Below are positions 6,947 through 14,923 of a DNA stretch of 17,610 bases, piece by piece. Each line of letters begins with the position of its first letter. The first letter of the stretch is position 1. A program made the position numbers and the translations under genes. The notes under the pieces were generated by a model. It was not told the DNA's origin. It ran no database searches and saw only the letters and a program-made list of their open reading frames with translations. Origin of the DNA: DATILI01 sp035476635 (GTDB lineage Bacteria; Pseudomonadota; Gammaproteobacteria; Burkholderiales; Burkholderiaceae_C); the NCBI GenBank assembly GCA_035476635.1, contig DATILI010000320.1, positions 1 through 17,610 of the forward strand, read 5' to 3'.

Positions 6947-8218
6947 ATGCAACGTCGATTTACCCTCAAGGCGATCACCGCCGCCGTCGCCCTGGCAGGC
7001 GTGACTGTCCTGCCGGCTTACGCACAATCCACCATCAAGGTGGGTGTTCTGCACAGCCTGTCGGGCACCATGGCCATTTCCGAAACGGTGTTGAAAGACA
7101 CGGTGCTGATGGCCATTGACGAAATCAACGCCAAGGGCGGCGTTCTGGGCAAGAAGCTCGAGCCCGTGGTGGTGGATCCGGCCTCCAACTGGCCGCTGTT
7201 TGCCGAGAAAACCAAGCAACTGCTCACGCAGGACAAGGTTGCCGTCATGTTCGGCTGCTGGACCTCGGTGTCGCGCAAGTCGGTGCTGCCGGTGGTTGAA
7301 GAACTCAACGGCCTGCTGTTCTACCCGGTGCAGTACGAAGGCGAAGAACTCTCCAAGAACGTGTTCTATACCGGTGCCGCACCGAACCAGCAGGCCATTC
7401 CTGCTGTCGACTACCTGATGAGCAAGGAAGGCGGCGGCGCCAAGCGCTGGGTGCTGCTGGGCACCGACTATGTCTATCCCCGCACCACCAACAAGATCCT
7501 GCGCGCCTACCTGAAGAGCAAGGGCGTGAAGGACTCGGACATCGACGAGAAGTACACCCCGTTCGGCCACAGCGACTACCAAACCATCGTTGCTGACGTG
7601 AAGAAATTCTCCGCCGGCGGCAAGACGGCCGTGGTCTCCACCATCAACGGCGACTCGAATGTGCCGTTCTACAAGGAACTCGGCAACGCCGGCCTGAAAG
7701 CCAAGGACGTGCCGGTGGTGGCCTTCTCGGTGGGTGAAGAAGAGTTGCGTGGCGTGGACACCAAGCCGCTGGTCGGCCACCTGGCCGCCTGGAACTACTT
7801 CCAGTCCATCAAGAACCCGGCCAACACCGAGTTCATCAAGAAGTGGGGCGCCTACGCCAAGGCCAAGGGCATCGCCGGCCACAAGGACAAGCCGCTGACC
7901 AACGATCCGATGGAGGCCACCTACATCGGCGTCTATATGTGGAAGCAGGCGGTCGAGAAGGCCAAGTCCACCGACGTCGACAAGGTGATTGCCGCGATGT
8001 CGGGCCAGACCTTCAAGGCACCGTCGGGCATCGTCTCCAAGATGGATGAGAAGAACCACCACTTGCACAAGAGCGTGTTCATCGGCGAAATCAAGGCCGA
8101 CGGCCAGTTCAACGTGGTGTGGAAGACCCCCGGCCCGGTCAAGGCCAAGCCGTGGAGCCCGTACATCGAAGGCAACGACAAGAAGAAGGACGAGCCTGAA
8201 AAAGTCGCCAGCAAGTAA
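6947..8218 (+). CDS. urtA: Urea ABC transporter substrate-binding protein UrtA
   Basis: The 423-residue product starts at ATG 6947 behind a strong AGGAGAA ribosome site (6934-6940); the frame is open further upstream but lacks a secretion signal there. A Tat/Sec-like signal peptide (MQRRFTLKAITAAVALAG...AYA, cleavage after about A26) is followed by IKVGVLHSLSGTMAISET, which is diagnostic of UrtA/FmdD-type type-I periplasmic binding proteins. Other UrtA marks are MFGCWTSVSRKSVLPVVE and FYPVQYEGEE. It captures urea (or short amides) in the periplasm for UrtBCDE. The last 15 residues are Lys/Glu-rich. It is first in the urt operon. Two hairpin elements follow before urtB, which may keep UrtA in excess over the membrane subunits. 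Confidence 0.97.
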   Translation: MQRRFTLKAITAAVALAGVTVLPAYAQSTIKVGVLHSLSGTMAISETVLKDTVLMAIDEINAKGGVLGKKLEPVVVDPASNWPLFAEKTKQLLTQDKVAVMFGCWTSVSRKSVLPVVEELNGLLFYPVQYEGEELSKNVFYTGAAPNQQAIPAVDYLMSKEGGGAKRWVLLGTDYVYPRTTNKILRAYLKSKGVKDSDIDEKYTPFGHSDYQTIVADVKKFSAGGKTAVVSTINGDSNVPFYKELGNAGLKAKDVPVVAFSVGEEELRGVDTKPLVGHLAAWNYFQSIKNPANTEFIKKWGAYAKAKGIAGHKDKPLTNDPMEATYIGVYMWKQAVEKAKSTDVDKVIAAMSGQTFKAPSGIVSKMDEKNHHLHKSVFIGEIKADGQFNVVWKTPGPVKAKPWSPYIEGNDKKKDEPEKVASK

Positions 8219-8226
8219 GCGCTGAG

Positions 8227-8273
8227 GTTCCCGGCCGGAGGGGCGCCCAGTGCGTCCTCCTGGCCCGGGACTT
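8227..8273 (+). other. GC-rich imperfect hairpin after urtA
   Basis: Just after the urtA stop, GGTTCCCGGCCGGAGG can pair with CCTCCTGGCCCGGGAC, with small bulges, around a GGCGCCCAGTGCGT loop. No run of T follows, so it is not a canonical intrinsic terminator. It may slow transcription or protect the urtA 3' end. Confidence 0.4.
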
Positions 8274-8294
8274 GCGAGAGTCTTGTTGCGTGTG

Positions 8295-8357
8295 CATGGA
8301 TTGCGGGTCAAGCCCGCAATGACAGGGTGTCATGCCGGACTTGATCCGGCATCCATG
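8295..8357. repeat. REPIN-like pair of inverted 30-bp palindromic units between urtA and urtB
   Basis: Two copies of one unit of about 30 bp face each other around a GGG centre (8325-8327). Each unit runs CATGGAT, a small hairpin (ATTGCGGG/CCCGCAAT, and ATGCCGGA/TCCGGCAT), then ATGACA; the right copy is the reverse complement. The outer ends CATGGAT/ATCCATG (8295-8301, 8351-8357) and inner ends ATGACA/TGTCAT (8319-8324, 8328-8333) pair perfectly. This paired-inverted layout is that of REP doublets (REPINs). Similar palindromes are scattered through many proteobacterial genomes. Within an operon it could stabilise the upstream urtA message. Confidence 0.8.
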
Positions 8358-8389
8358 GGCGCCGTGCCCACACAACAGGTTTCCCATTC

Positions 8390-9964
8390 ATGCTGTTTCG
8401 ATCACTCTTAGTTGCCATCACCCTATTCCTCGCGACCAGTGCCCATGCGCTGACAGCCGCGCAGGCGCTGGCCATGGCGGCAGGCGAGGGCGATGCGCGC
8501 ATCGAGGCCTTGAACAAGGCGGTGGCGACCCCCGACGACAGGACCGCCGCGTTCATCCAGGCGCTGTCGGACGACGCCGTCAAGGTCGCAGGCGAGAAAG
8601 TCTTTGTCATGAAAGACGGCAAGGGCTACGACCCGGCCAGCGGCGCTGAACTGCCCGTTCCCGACGATGCCGAAGACGTGATGAACAACAACCGCATGCG
8701 CGGCGAGCTGGACACGGCGATGGCCGCGCTCAAGCTGTTCTCCAAGGACGACAAGGTGCGCCGCGCAGCCATCAAGGCGCTGCAGGGCGAGAGCGACGAA
8801 TCCAAGCAGGCGCTGATCGAAAAGGCCTTTGCCGCGGAAACCGTGCCCGAACTGAAAGACCAGCTGGAGATGGTGCGCGCGGCGATCCTGCTCAACAGCA
8901 CCGACAAGGCCAGGCGCCTGGAAGCGGCGCGCCTGCTGGGCCAGGGCAAGAGCGGCAATACCAAGACGGTGTTGCTGGAGCGCCTGAAGTCCGAAGACGA
9001 TGCGGATGTGAAGGCCGCGCTGGAGAGCTCGCTGCGCCAGGTCGAGTCCGCGCTGGCCTGGGGCGACAAGCTGGGCGCCATGTTCAGCGGCATCAGCCTG
9101 GGTTCCATCCTGCTGCTGGTGGCGCTGGGCCTGGCCATCACCTACGGCTTGATGGGCGTGATCAACATGGCCCACGGCGAGCTGATGATGATCGGCGCCT
9201 ACGCCACCTATGTCGTGCAGGGCCTGTTCCAGAAATACCTGCCCGGCGCGTTTGACTGGTACCTGCTCGCGGCGGTGCCGGTGGCCTTCATGGCCTCGGC
9301 GCTGATGGGCGCCGCCCTGGAGCGCAGCGTGATCCGCTTTCTCTACGGCCGCCCGCTGGAGACCTTGCTGGCGACCTGGGGCATCAGCCTGATGCTGCAG
9401 CAGCTGGTGCGCACGATCTTCGGTGCGCAGAACGTCGGCGTCGAAAATCCGATCTGGATGAGCGGCGGCGTGCAGGTCCTGGGCAACCTCTCGCTGCCCT
9501 ACAACCGCATCGTGATCATCGGCTTTGCCATTGCCGTGCTGCTGGGCATGGCCTGGCTGATCAGCAAGACGCGCCTGGGCCTGTTCGTGCGCGGCGTCAC
9601 GCAGAACCGGCCGATCGCCTCCTGCATGGGTGTGAACACGGCCCGCATCGATACCTACGCATTTGCCCTGGGCTCGGGCATTGCGGGCCTGGCGGGCTGC
9701 GCCTTGAGCCAGGTCGGCAATGTGGGCCCGGACCTTGGTCAGGGCTACATCGTCGACTCGTTCATGGTGGTGGTGCTTGGTGGCGTCGGCCAGCTCGCAG
9801 GCACGGTCTATGCCGCCATGGGGCTGGGTGTGCTCAACAAGTTTCTCGAAGGCTGGGCCGGCGCCGTGCTGGCCAAGATCGCCGTGCTGGTATTCATCAT
9901 CATCTTCATCCAGAAGCGCCCGCAAGGCATCTTCGCGATGAAGGGAAGAAGTGCCGAAGCATGA
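8390..9964 (+). CDS. urtB: Urea ABC transporter permease UrtB with periplasmic N-terminal domain
   Basis: The 524-residue product has a signal peptide (1-20, ending SAHA), then a helical periplasmic domain (about 21-225) with HEAT-like helices such as DDKVRRAAIKAL and DKARRLEAARLL. A LivH-type permease follows (about 230-520), with the signature GLAITYGLMGVINMAHGELM near 247-266. The long N-terminal domain is usual in proteobacterial UrtB and absent from plain LivH permeases. It forms the inner-membrane channel with UrtC. Start ATG 8390 has only a weak CAGGT site 10 nt upstream and follows the repeat region, so expression may be lower than urtA. Its stop overlaps the urtC start. Confidence 0.96.
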   Translation: MLFRSLLVAITLFLATSAHALTAAQALAMAAGEGDARIEALNKAVATPDDRTAAFIQALSDDAVKVAGEKVFVMKDGKGYDPASGAELPVPDDAEDVMNNNRMRGELDTAMAALKLFSKDDKVRRAAIKALQGESDESKQALIEKAFAAETVPELKDQLEMVRAAILLNSTDKARRLEAARLLGQGKSGNTKTVLLERLKSEDDADVKAALESSLRQVESALAWGDKLGAMFSGISLGSILLLVALGLAITYGLMGVINMAHGELMMIGAYATYVVQGLFQKYLPGAFDWYLLAAVPVAFMASALMGAALERSVIRFLYGRPLETLLATWGISLMLQQLVRTIFGAQNVGVENPIWMSGGVQVLGNLSLPYNRIVIIGFAIAVLLGMAWLISKTRLGLFVRGVTQNRPIASCMGVNTARIDTYAFALGSGIAGLAGCALSQVGNVGPDLGQGYIVDSFMVVVLGGVGQLAGTVYAAMGLGVLNKFLEGWAGAVLAKIAVLVFIIIFIQKRPQGIFAMKGRSAEA

Positions 9965-11094
9965 TGATGCGAGATCTGGAAGCTCCTGTGACGCCCGCTG
10001 TTGCATTGCCCAAACCGGCGCCGATTCTCTCTCGCGCCGGCTGGAGCGCCTTCATCGTGGCGCTGATCGTGGTTTGCGCCGTGGCACCGCTGCTCAACCT
10101 CATGGTGCCGCAGGGCAGCGTGTTCCACATGAGCGACTACTCGGTGGCGCTGGTCGGCAAAATCATGTGCTATGCCATCTGCGCCTTGGCCATGGATCTG
10201 ATCTGGGGCTACACCGGCATCCTGTCGCTGGGGCACGGCGTGTTCTTCGCGCTCGGCGGCTATGCCATGGGCATGTACCTGATGCGCCAGATCGGCCGCG
10301 ACGGCAACTACAAGAGCGACCTGCCGGATTTCATGGTGTTCCTCGACTGGAAATCGCTGCCCTGGCACTGGAGCTTCAGCGACAGCTTCGGCGCCACGCT
10401 GTTCCTGATCGTCGCGGTGCCGGGCATTGTGGCTTTCGTCTTCGGCTATTTCGCTTTTCGCTCGCGCATCAAGGGCGTGTATTTCTCCATCATCACGCAG
10501 GCGATGACGTTCGCCGCGATGCTGCTGTTCTTCCGCAACGAAACCGGTTTCGGCGGTAACAACGGCTTCACCGACTTCAAGCGCATCCTGGGCGTCGCCA
10601 TCGCCACGCCTTCCATGCGCATGCTGCTGTTCGTGCTCACGGGCGTAACGCTGCTGGCGTTCTTCCTGTTCGGCCGTTGGCTGGTGGCCAGCAAGTTCGG
10701 CCGTGTGCTGCAGGCGGTGCGCGACGCCGAGTCGCGCGTCATGTTCTCCGGCTACAACCCCATCGGTTACAAGCTCACCATCTGGACCATCTCGGCCATG
10801 ATGTGCGGCGTGGCCGGTGCGCTGTACGTGCCGCAAGTGGGCATCATCAACCCGAGCGAGATGAGCCCGGCCAACTCCATCGAAATCGCCATCTGGGCCG
10901 CCGTGGGCGGGCGGGCTACGTTGATCGGGCCGATCATCGGCGCTTTCATCGTGAACGGCGCCAAGAGCTGGCTCACCGTCACCGCGCCCGAGTTCTGGCT
11001 GTATTTCCTGGGCGCGCTGTTCATCGCCGTCACGCTGTTCCTGCCTAATGGCGTGGTCGGCCTGGTCAAGCAAGTCAAGGCCAAGCTGAAATGA
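9961..11094 (+). CDS. urtC: Urea ABC transporter permease UrtC
   Basis: The 377-residue LivM-type permease has multiple membrane helices and the family signature WGYTGILSLGHGVFFALGGY at about 82-101. A second conserved stretch, GNNGFTDF, follows the FFRNETGF loop, and the C-terminal AAVGGRATLIGPIIGA motif interacts with the ATPases. It partners UrtB in the inner membrane. The start is an ATGATGATG run at 9961; the first ATG overlaps the urtB TGA (ATGA), indicating translational coupling, and any of the three could be used. AAGGGAAG lies at 9941-9948. It ends at 11094 with another ATGA that opens a 4-codon minigene (see findings). Confidence 0.96.
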   Translation: MMMRDLEAPVTPAVALPKPAPILSRAGWSAFIVALIVVCAVAPLLNLMVPQGSVFHMSDYSVALVGKIMCYAICALAMDLIWGYTGILSLGHGVFFALGGYAMGMYLMRQIGRDGNYKSDLPDFMVFLDWKSLPWHWSFSDSFGATLFLIVAVPGIVAFVFGYFAFRSRIKGVYFSIITQAMTFAAMLLFFRNETGFGGNNGFTDFKRILGVAIATPSMRMLLFVLTGVTLLAFFLFGRWLVASKFGRVLQAVRDAESRVMFSGYNPIGYKLTIWTISAMMCGVAGALYVPQVGIINPSEMSPANSIEIAIWAAVGGRATLIGPIIGAFIVNGAKSWLTVTAPEFWLYFLGALFIAVTLFLPNGVVGLVKQVKAKLK

Positions 11095-11101
11095 GCGACG
11101 C

Positions 11102-11977
11102 ATGACACCAGACTTGCTCGAGGAAGGCGCCCAGCGCCTGGAAAGACGCAAGCACAAGGTGCTGCGCGGCAAGACTGAATCGGGTGGGCGCGAGGCCGGG
11201 TTCGGCCGCCCGCACACCGCCGGCGAGGTCGATGTCACCCATGGCCGTATCCTGTATCTGGAAGACGTGAGCGTCAGCTTCGACGGCTTTCGAGCGATCA
11301 ACAAACTGTCCCTGGACATCGCGCCCGGCGAACTGCGTTGCATCATCGGTCCCAACGGCGCGGGCAAGACGACGATGATGGACATCATCACCGGCAAGAC
11401 GCGTCCCGACGAGGGCACGGTGTTTTTCGGCAGCACGATCGACTTGCTGCGCTACACCGAGCCCGAGATTGCCCAGATGGGGATCGGCCGAAAATTCCAG
11501 AAGCCGACGGTGTTCGAGCAGCTCACCGTGTTCGAGAACCTGGAACTCGCGCTCAAGACCGACAAGGGCGTGAAGTCCTCGATGTTCTTCCGGCTTGACT
11601 CGGGGCAGGGCGATCGGCTGGCCGAGGTGCTGCACACCATTCACCTGGCAGACAGTGTCACCCGGCAAGCCGGCAACCTGAGCCACGGGCAGAAGCAGTG
11701 GCTGGAGATCGGCATGCTGCTGATGCAGGACCCGAAGTTGCTGCTGCTGGACGAGCCCGTCGCCGGCATGACCGACGAGGAGACGGCGCGCACCGCCGAA
11801 CTGTTCCTCGAGCTCAAGGGCCAGCATTCGCTGATGGTGGTGGAGCACGACATGAGCTTTATCAAGAGCATTTCGGAGATCGTGACGGTGCTGTCCGAAG
11901 GCTCGGTGCTGGCGCAGGGAACGCTCGAGCAGGTGCAGAACGACGAGCGGGTGATCGAGGTGTACCTTGGCAGATAA
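11102..11977 (+). CDS. urtD: Urea ABC transporter ATP-binding protein UrtD
   Basis: The 291-residue protein carries an ABC ATPase domain from about residue 50: Walker A GPNGAGKTT (83-91), Q-loop Q133, signature LSHGQ (193-197), Walker B LLLLDEP (213-219) and switch His H249 in VVEHDMSF. The LSHGQ form of the signature and the KPTVFEQLTVFENLE segment fit UrtD. The first 45 or so residues are an N-terminal extension without catalytic motifs. ATG 11102 has no good ribosome site of its own. It overlaps the stop of a 4-codon frame that itself overlaps the urtC stop, so translation probably depends on reinitiation. It energises urea import with UrtE. Confidence 0.95.
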   Translation: MTPDLLEEGAQRLERRKHKVLRGKTESGGREAGFGRPHTAGEVDVTHGRILYLEDVSVSFDGFRAINKLSLDIAPGELRCIIGPNGAGKTTMMDIITGKTRPDEGTVFFGSTIDLLRYTEPEIAQMGIGRKFQKPTVFEQLTVFENLELALKTDKGVKSSMFFRLDSGQGDRLAEVLHTIHLADSVTRQAGNLSHGQKQWLEIGMLLMQDPKLLLLDEPVAGMTDEETARTAELFLELKGQHSLMVVEHDMSFIKSISEIVTVLSEGSVLAQGTLEQVQNDERVIEVYLGR

Positions 11978-12094
11978 GGCTCCCCCCCGAAGCGCCTGCG
12001 GCGCCTCCCCCTCAAGGGGGCGCCGCCAGCGGCCCGGCGAAGCCGGTTCCGCGGCGGCCCGCGCGAAGTCCCGCCGTTTCGCCTTGGACAGAAC
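11978..12094. repeat. GC-rich hairpin repeat between urtD and urtE
   Basis: This 117-bp spacer separates two otherwise tightly linked genes. It has two clear hairpins: CCCCC-TCAA-GGGGG (12007-12020), flanked by GGCG/CGCC, and CCGGC-GAA-GCCGG (12034-12046). A run of seven C (11982-11988) precedes them. The pattern CCCCCGAAGCGCCTGCGGCG ... GGCCCGGCGAAGCCGG matches my memory of a repeat abundant between genes in Comamonadaceae; this was not checked. No T-run follows, so it is not a standard terminator. urtE has only a weak GGA ribosome site at 12086. Confidence 0.6.
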
Positions 12095-12799
12095 ATGCTA
12101 GTCGTCAAGAACATCAACCAGTACTACGGCGGCTCGCACATCCTGCGCGACGTGAGCCTGGAAGCCAACGTGGGTCGGGTGACGGTGCTGCTCGGTCGCA
12201 ACGGCGTGGGCAAGACGACGCTGCTCAAGTCGCTGATGGGCCTGGTGCCTATCAAGACCGGCACGATCGAGTTCGAAGGCCAACCCATCCAGCACGCCAC
12301 GCCCTACCAGCGCGCGCGCGCCGGCATCGGCTTCGTTCCCCAAGGGCGGGAAATCTTCGCGCGGCTCACCGTCGAGGAAAACCTGCGCATGGGGCTGGCC
12401 TACAAGAGCGCGAGCACGCCGATCCCGCCTGAGCTGTTCGAGCTGTTCCCGGTGCTCAAGCAGATGCTGTCGCGCCGCGGCGGCGATCTTTCCGGCGGCC
12501 AGCAGCAGCAGCTGGCGATCGCCCGGGCGCTGGCGGCCCAGCCCAAGCTGCTGATCCTGGACGAGCCGACCGAGGGTATCCAGCCCAGCATCATCAAGGA
12601 TATCGGGCGCGTCATCCGCATGCTCGCCGACCAGGGCATGAACGGCCGCAAGGTGGCCATCCTGCTGGTCGAGCAGTACTACGATTTCGCCCGCGAATTG
12701 GCGGACGACTACCTGGTGATGGAGCGCGGCGAGTTCATCGCGCGCGGCCAGGGCGAGGACATGGACACCCAGGGCGTGCGTCACATGGTGTCGATCTGA
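12095..12799 (+). CDS. urtE: Urea ABC transporter ATP-binding protein UrtE
   Basis: The 234-residue LivF-type ATPase has Walker A GRNGVGKT (34-41), signature LSGGQ (132-136) and Walker B LLILDEP (152-158). The VEQYYDFA segment (192-199) has Gln instead of the switch His, as is usual in the LivF/UrtE group. VPQGREIFARLTVEENL is typical of UrtE. It completes the UrtABCDE importer with UrtD. It is the last gene of the operon, separated from urtD by a repeat, and it converges on the next gene with 12 bp between stops and no visible terminator. Confidence 0.95.
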   Translation: MLVVKNINQYYGGSHILRDVSLEANVGRVTVLLGRNGVGKTTLLKSLMGLVPIKTGTIEFEGQPIQHATPYQRARAGIGFVPQGREIFARLTVEENLRMGLAYKSASTPIPPELFELFPVLKQMLSRRGGDLSGGQQQQLAIARALAAQPKLLILDEPTEGIQPSIIKDIGRVIRMLADQGMNGRKVAILLVEQYYDFARELADDYLVMERGEFIARGQGEDMDTQGVRHMVSI

Positions 12800-12811
12800 A
12801 GCCCTGACGCG

Positions 12812-13483
12812 TCAAAATGGCTTGCTGGCGGCGGCCAGTCGCGTCGATCGAGCGAAATCCCAAGGTGCGTCATCCCAGGCGTCGTTGCTCACGACCTCGT
12901 GCAACGGAGTGAAGTCTGGCACGACATAGGCAACGCTGCCTTGGCTTTTGAGCGGGACCAGGTAGTCGCGATAGAAGTCGCCCGCCACGTGCAGCGCGCG
13001 CTCGGCCCCCTGGCCCGCTACCCGGTCCGGCGGCAAGCTGTGCAGAGACAAAGAGGCTTGCGCGTTCACCCACACCAGGCTGCCGGCCGGCGCGGACAGC
13101 CAGCCGTCGGCGACGAACCGGCCTGCCGGGGCGGCCGGCGCGGAAGGCGCATCGCCGCGCCGCGTATCGAGCACCACCGGCGTGCTGGCGCGAAGCCGTC
13201 CGTGCGGGTCGAAGGCGAACAGGCGGGCTCGCGCCTTGTCCACCACCAGGAACGGCAAGCCACCCGGATCCTGGGAACTCACCGCCCACTGCGCCACGCG
13301 CCGCACTTCCGGCGACGCGTTCTCGCGCGCCAGATCGGCGTGAAGCGCCGCTACCGTGTCGGAAACGGCGGCGGGCGCGCCGGCGAAATGGTCGAAGTAG
13401 ACGCCAAAGCCGATCACCAGCGCCGTGAGCCCCGCTGGAAACATGGCGGCCGCGAGCCGCCTGGGTGTGCGTGACTTTTTCAC
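12812..13483 (-). CDS. L,D-transpeptidase-like (YkuD-related) protein lacking the catalytic cysteine
   Basis: The 223-residue product starts at GTG 13483. It has a basic N-terminus, a membrane segment or signal (about 11-30) and a body resembling YkuD-type L,D-transpeptidases of beta-proteobacteria: LPFLVVDKARARLFAFDPHGRL (76-97), STPVVLDTRRGDAP, APAGRF (118-123) and LVWVNAQASLSLHSL (136-150). Where active members carry the SYGCINVP-type catalytic stretch, this protein has GAERALHVAGDFY (159-171), and there is no cysteine anywhere. A second shortening lies near 112-118. It is therefore probably a catalytically dead periplasmic relative rather than a cell-wall cross-linking enzyme. The frame is intact, so it is not obviously a pseudogene. 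The family call is by recall. Confidence 0.7.
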   Translation of the reverse strand: MKKSRTPRRLAAAMFPAGLTALVIGFGVYFDHFAGAPAAVSDTVAALHADLARENASPEVRRVAQWAVSSQDPGGLPFLVVDKARARLFAFDPHGRLRASTPVVLDTRRGDAPSAPAAPAGRFVADGWLSAPAGSLVWVNAQASLSLHSLPPDRVAGQGAERALHVAGDFYRDYLVPLKSQGSVAYVVPDFTPLHEVVSNDAWDDAPWDFARSTRLAAASKPF

Positions 13484-13516
13484 AACGGCCTAGCGTACCG
13501 GCTGGGGCTGTCAGCG

Positions 13517-13541
13517 CTGTAGGACGAGGCCTCGTCTACAG
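13517..13541. repeat. Perfect-core palindrome between the lipoprotein and transpeptidase-like genes
   Basis: GACGAGGCCTCGTC (13523-13536) is a perfect 14-bp palindrome, extended by CTGTA/TACAG (13517-13521, 13537-13541) with one bulged G. It lies 10 bp after the DUF4382 gene stop and 34 bp before the transpeptidase-like start. It could be an operator or a T-less terminator. Confidence 0.5.
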
Positions 13542-13550
13542 GCTGTCACA

Positions 13551-14717
13551 TCATGGCCCCTCGTCGGCGACGTCGACATGGACCGTGTAGTTGTTCGCGG
13601 CCGCGCTGTCGGCGGTGAAGAGCAGCGAACCGCCCGCGGCGTAAGGCGCCTTGAGCGGCGCCGCCGTCGGCACGCGGAACGCGTAGGTGCCCAGCACGCT
13701 GTCCACCGGCTGGCTGGCGACCCCGATCGTGGGGCCACCGGTGAGCATCTGCAAAACCGTCACGTTGGCATCGGTCACAACAACACTGACGGTGCTGGTG
13801 CCTTCCAGAGTGCTGGCTACCACCGTGCCGGTGAGATCGGCCATCGTGGACGTGGTGGGTGCAATGGACGTCGTCGTGCTGTTGATGGTCGTGGTCGTGG
13901 TGCCGACGGGGACACCCGTCACCACGGAAGTGGCTCGGCCGTCCGACGTCACCACGATGGTATAGGTGCCGGTCGAGAGATAGGGAATGCTGAACTTGCC
14001 GGTGGCGTCGGGCATCGTGGAGCGGATCGTCACCCCATCCTGCTGGGCGGCGACCGTCGTGCTGCTCAAGGCCAGCGTGGTTGTCACGTAGCCCTGAATG
14101 CCTGCCGCAACGCGCGGAACCACGGATATCACCGGCTTCAGGTTGTAGTTGCCCGAGTTGCCGGCTTTCACCACCGATTTGCAGGCGTCGAAGTCAAGCA
14201 CCAGGTCCGCCGTCTGTCCGGACTGGACAGTGAAATTCGCTTTCAGTTTCAAGCCGCTTTGCTGCCCGCTTGGCGTTGCCAGGGGGATCAGTGAGCCACC
14301 CGTGGGTTGCACGGCGTTCGCTACCGCGGTGGCTCCCGTTCCACTGTTGCCAGTCAGCACCAGCCGCACCTGGGAGTAGCTTCCAGCGGCCAGCTGTGTG
14401 CTGCCCAATTCCTCCAGGACGCCATTGGTCAGATCCAGCAAGTCGATGCGCTTGGCGGGTGCCAGCACCACCTCGCTCCACCCGGCGTCGCCATCGGCCG
14501 CTTCCGAGTTTTGGTGAACTCGCACTTTCTCCACCGTGACCCACACATGGTCCCAGCCGCAACTGGGCGCGTCCGTCAACGCCACGCGCAACGTGCCCTG
14601 GCCGGTCGCCGTCCCGCCTCCGCCACCGCCGCAAGCCGCCAATACAGCGGCCAGTCCTGCGGCACTCACCCAGCGCACCGTACGCATCCAGCGTCCGGCA
14701 AACATCCCAGCTGTCAT
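13551..14717 (-). CDS. DUF4382-type lipoprotein (388 aa)
   Basis: Start ATG 14717 has AAGGA 7 nt upstream. A signal peptide ends in the lipobox VLAAC (C29), followed by six glycines, so the product should be a lipoprotein. Residues about 40-205 (GTLRVALTDAPSCGWDHVWV, KRIDLLDLTNG, YSQVRLVL, VLDFDACKSV) fit the DUF4382 family of extracytoplasmic proteins. The remainder is beta-rich: a carboxypeptidase-regulatory-like segment (GKFSIPYLSTGTYTIVV), then a Thr/Ser-rich stretch near 272-300. Function unknown; a role in the envelope or in adhesion is only a guess. It stands alone between a terminator (14865-14896) and the 13517 palindrome. Confidence 0.8.
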   Translation of the reverse strand: MTAGMFAGRWMRTVRWVSAAGLAAVLAACGGGGGGTATGQGTLRVALTDAPSCGWDHVWVTVEKVRVHQNSEAADGDAGWSEVVLAPAKRIDLLDLTNGVLEELGSTQLAAGSYSQVRLVLTGNSGTGATAVANAVQPTGGSLIPLATPSGQQSGLKLKANFTVQSGQTADLVLDFDACKSVVKAGNSGNYNLKPVISVVPRVAAGIQGYVTTTLALSSTTVAAQQDGVTIRSTMPDATGKFSIPYLSTGTYTIVVTSDGRATSVVTGVPVGTTTTTINSTTTSIAPTTSTMADLTGTVVASTLEGTSTVSVVVTDANVTVLQMLTGGPTIGVASQPVDSVLGTYAFRVPTAAPLKAPYAAGGSLLFTADSAAANNYTVHVDVADEGP

Positions 14718-14864
14718 TTATGGTCCTTCGGTTGTTCAAGTTGGAATCCGATGTTGCGTGCTGAGCTGAACCGTGCGTTAGCAGACGTGACCGAGAGTGC
14801 GCTAAACCCAGGCTGAGCCGCACCTTTTTTACCTTTTCTCTACCTTGGACACACTCGAAGCGGC

Positions 14865-14896
14865 AAAAAAATGGGCGGGCCCATGAGAGCCCGCCC
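14865..14896 (-). terminator. Rho-independent terminator of the four-Cys secreted protein gene
   Basis: Read on the minus strand: GGGCGGGC, loop TCTCATGG, GCCCGCCC, then A and seven T. This is a textbook intrinsic terminator, 28 nt after the stop of the gene at 14924-15400. It isolates the downstream lipoprotein gene, which must have its own promoter in 14718-14864. Confidence 0.9.
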
Positions 14897-14923
14897 GCAG
14901 CGTCTCCCTGACGGCACTTCGAC

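Noticed and set aside
8227..8273. Intrinsic terminator ending the urtA transcript
   Set aside because: Hairpin is imperfect and no T-run follows; urtB-E need read-through, so I list it only as a hairpin.
6914..8311. 465-aa antisense frame opposite urtA
   Set aside because: Shadow of urtA with no recognisable motif or ribosome site.
8423..11436. Long antisense frames opposite urtB and urtC (527 and 542 aa)
   Set aside because: Low-complexity His/Gln/Arg-rich shadow frames caused by GC-rich third positions; the plus-strand genes are unambiguous.
11978..12094. CRISPR array or intrinsic terminator between urtD and urtE
   Set aside because: No regularly spaced direct repeats and no T-run after the hairpins.
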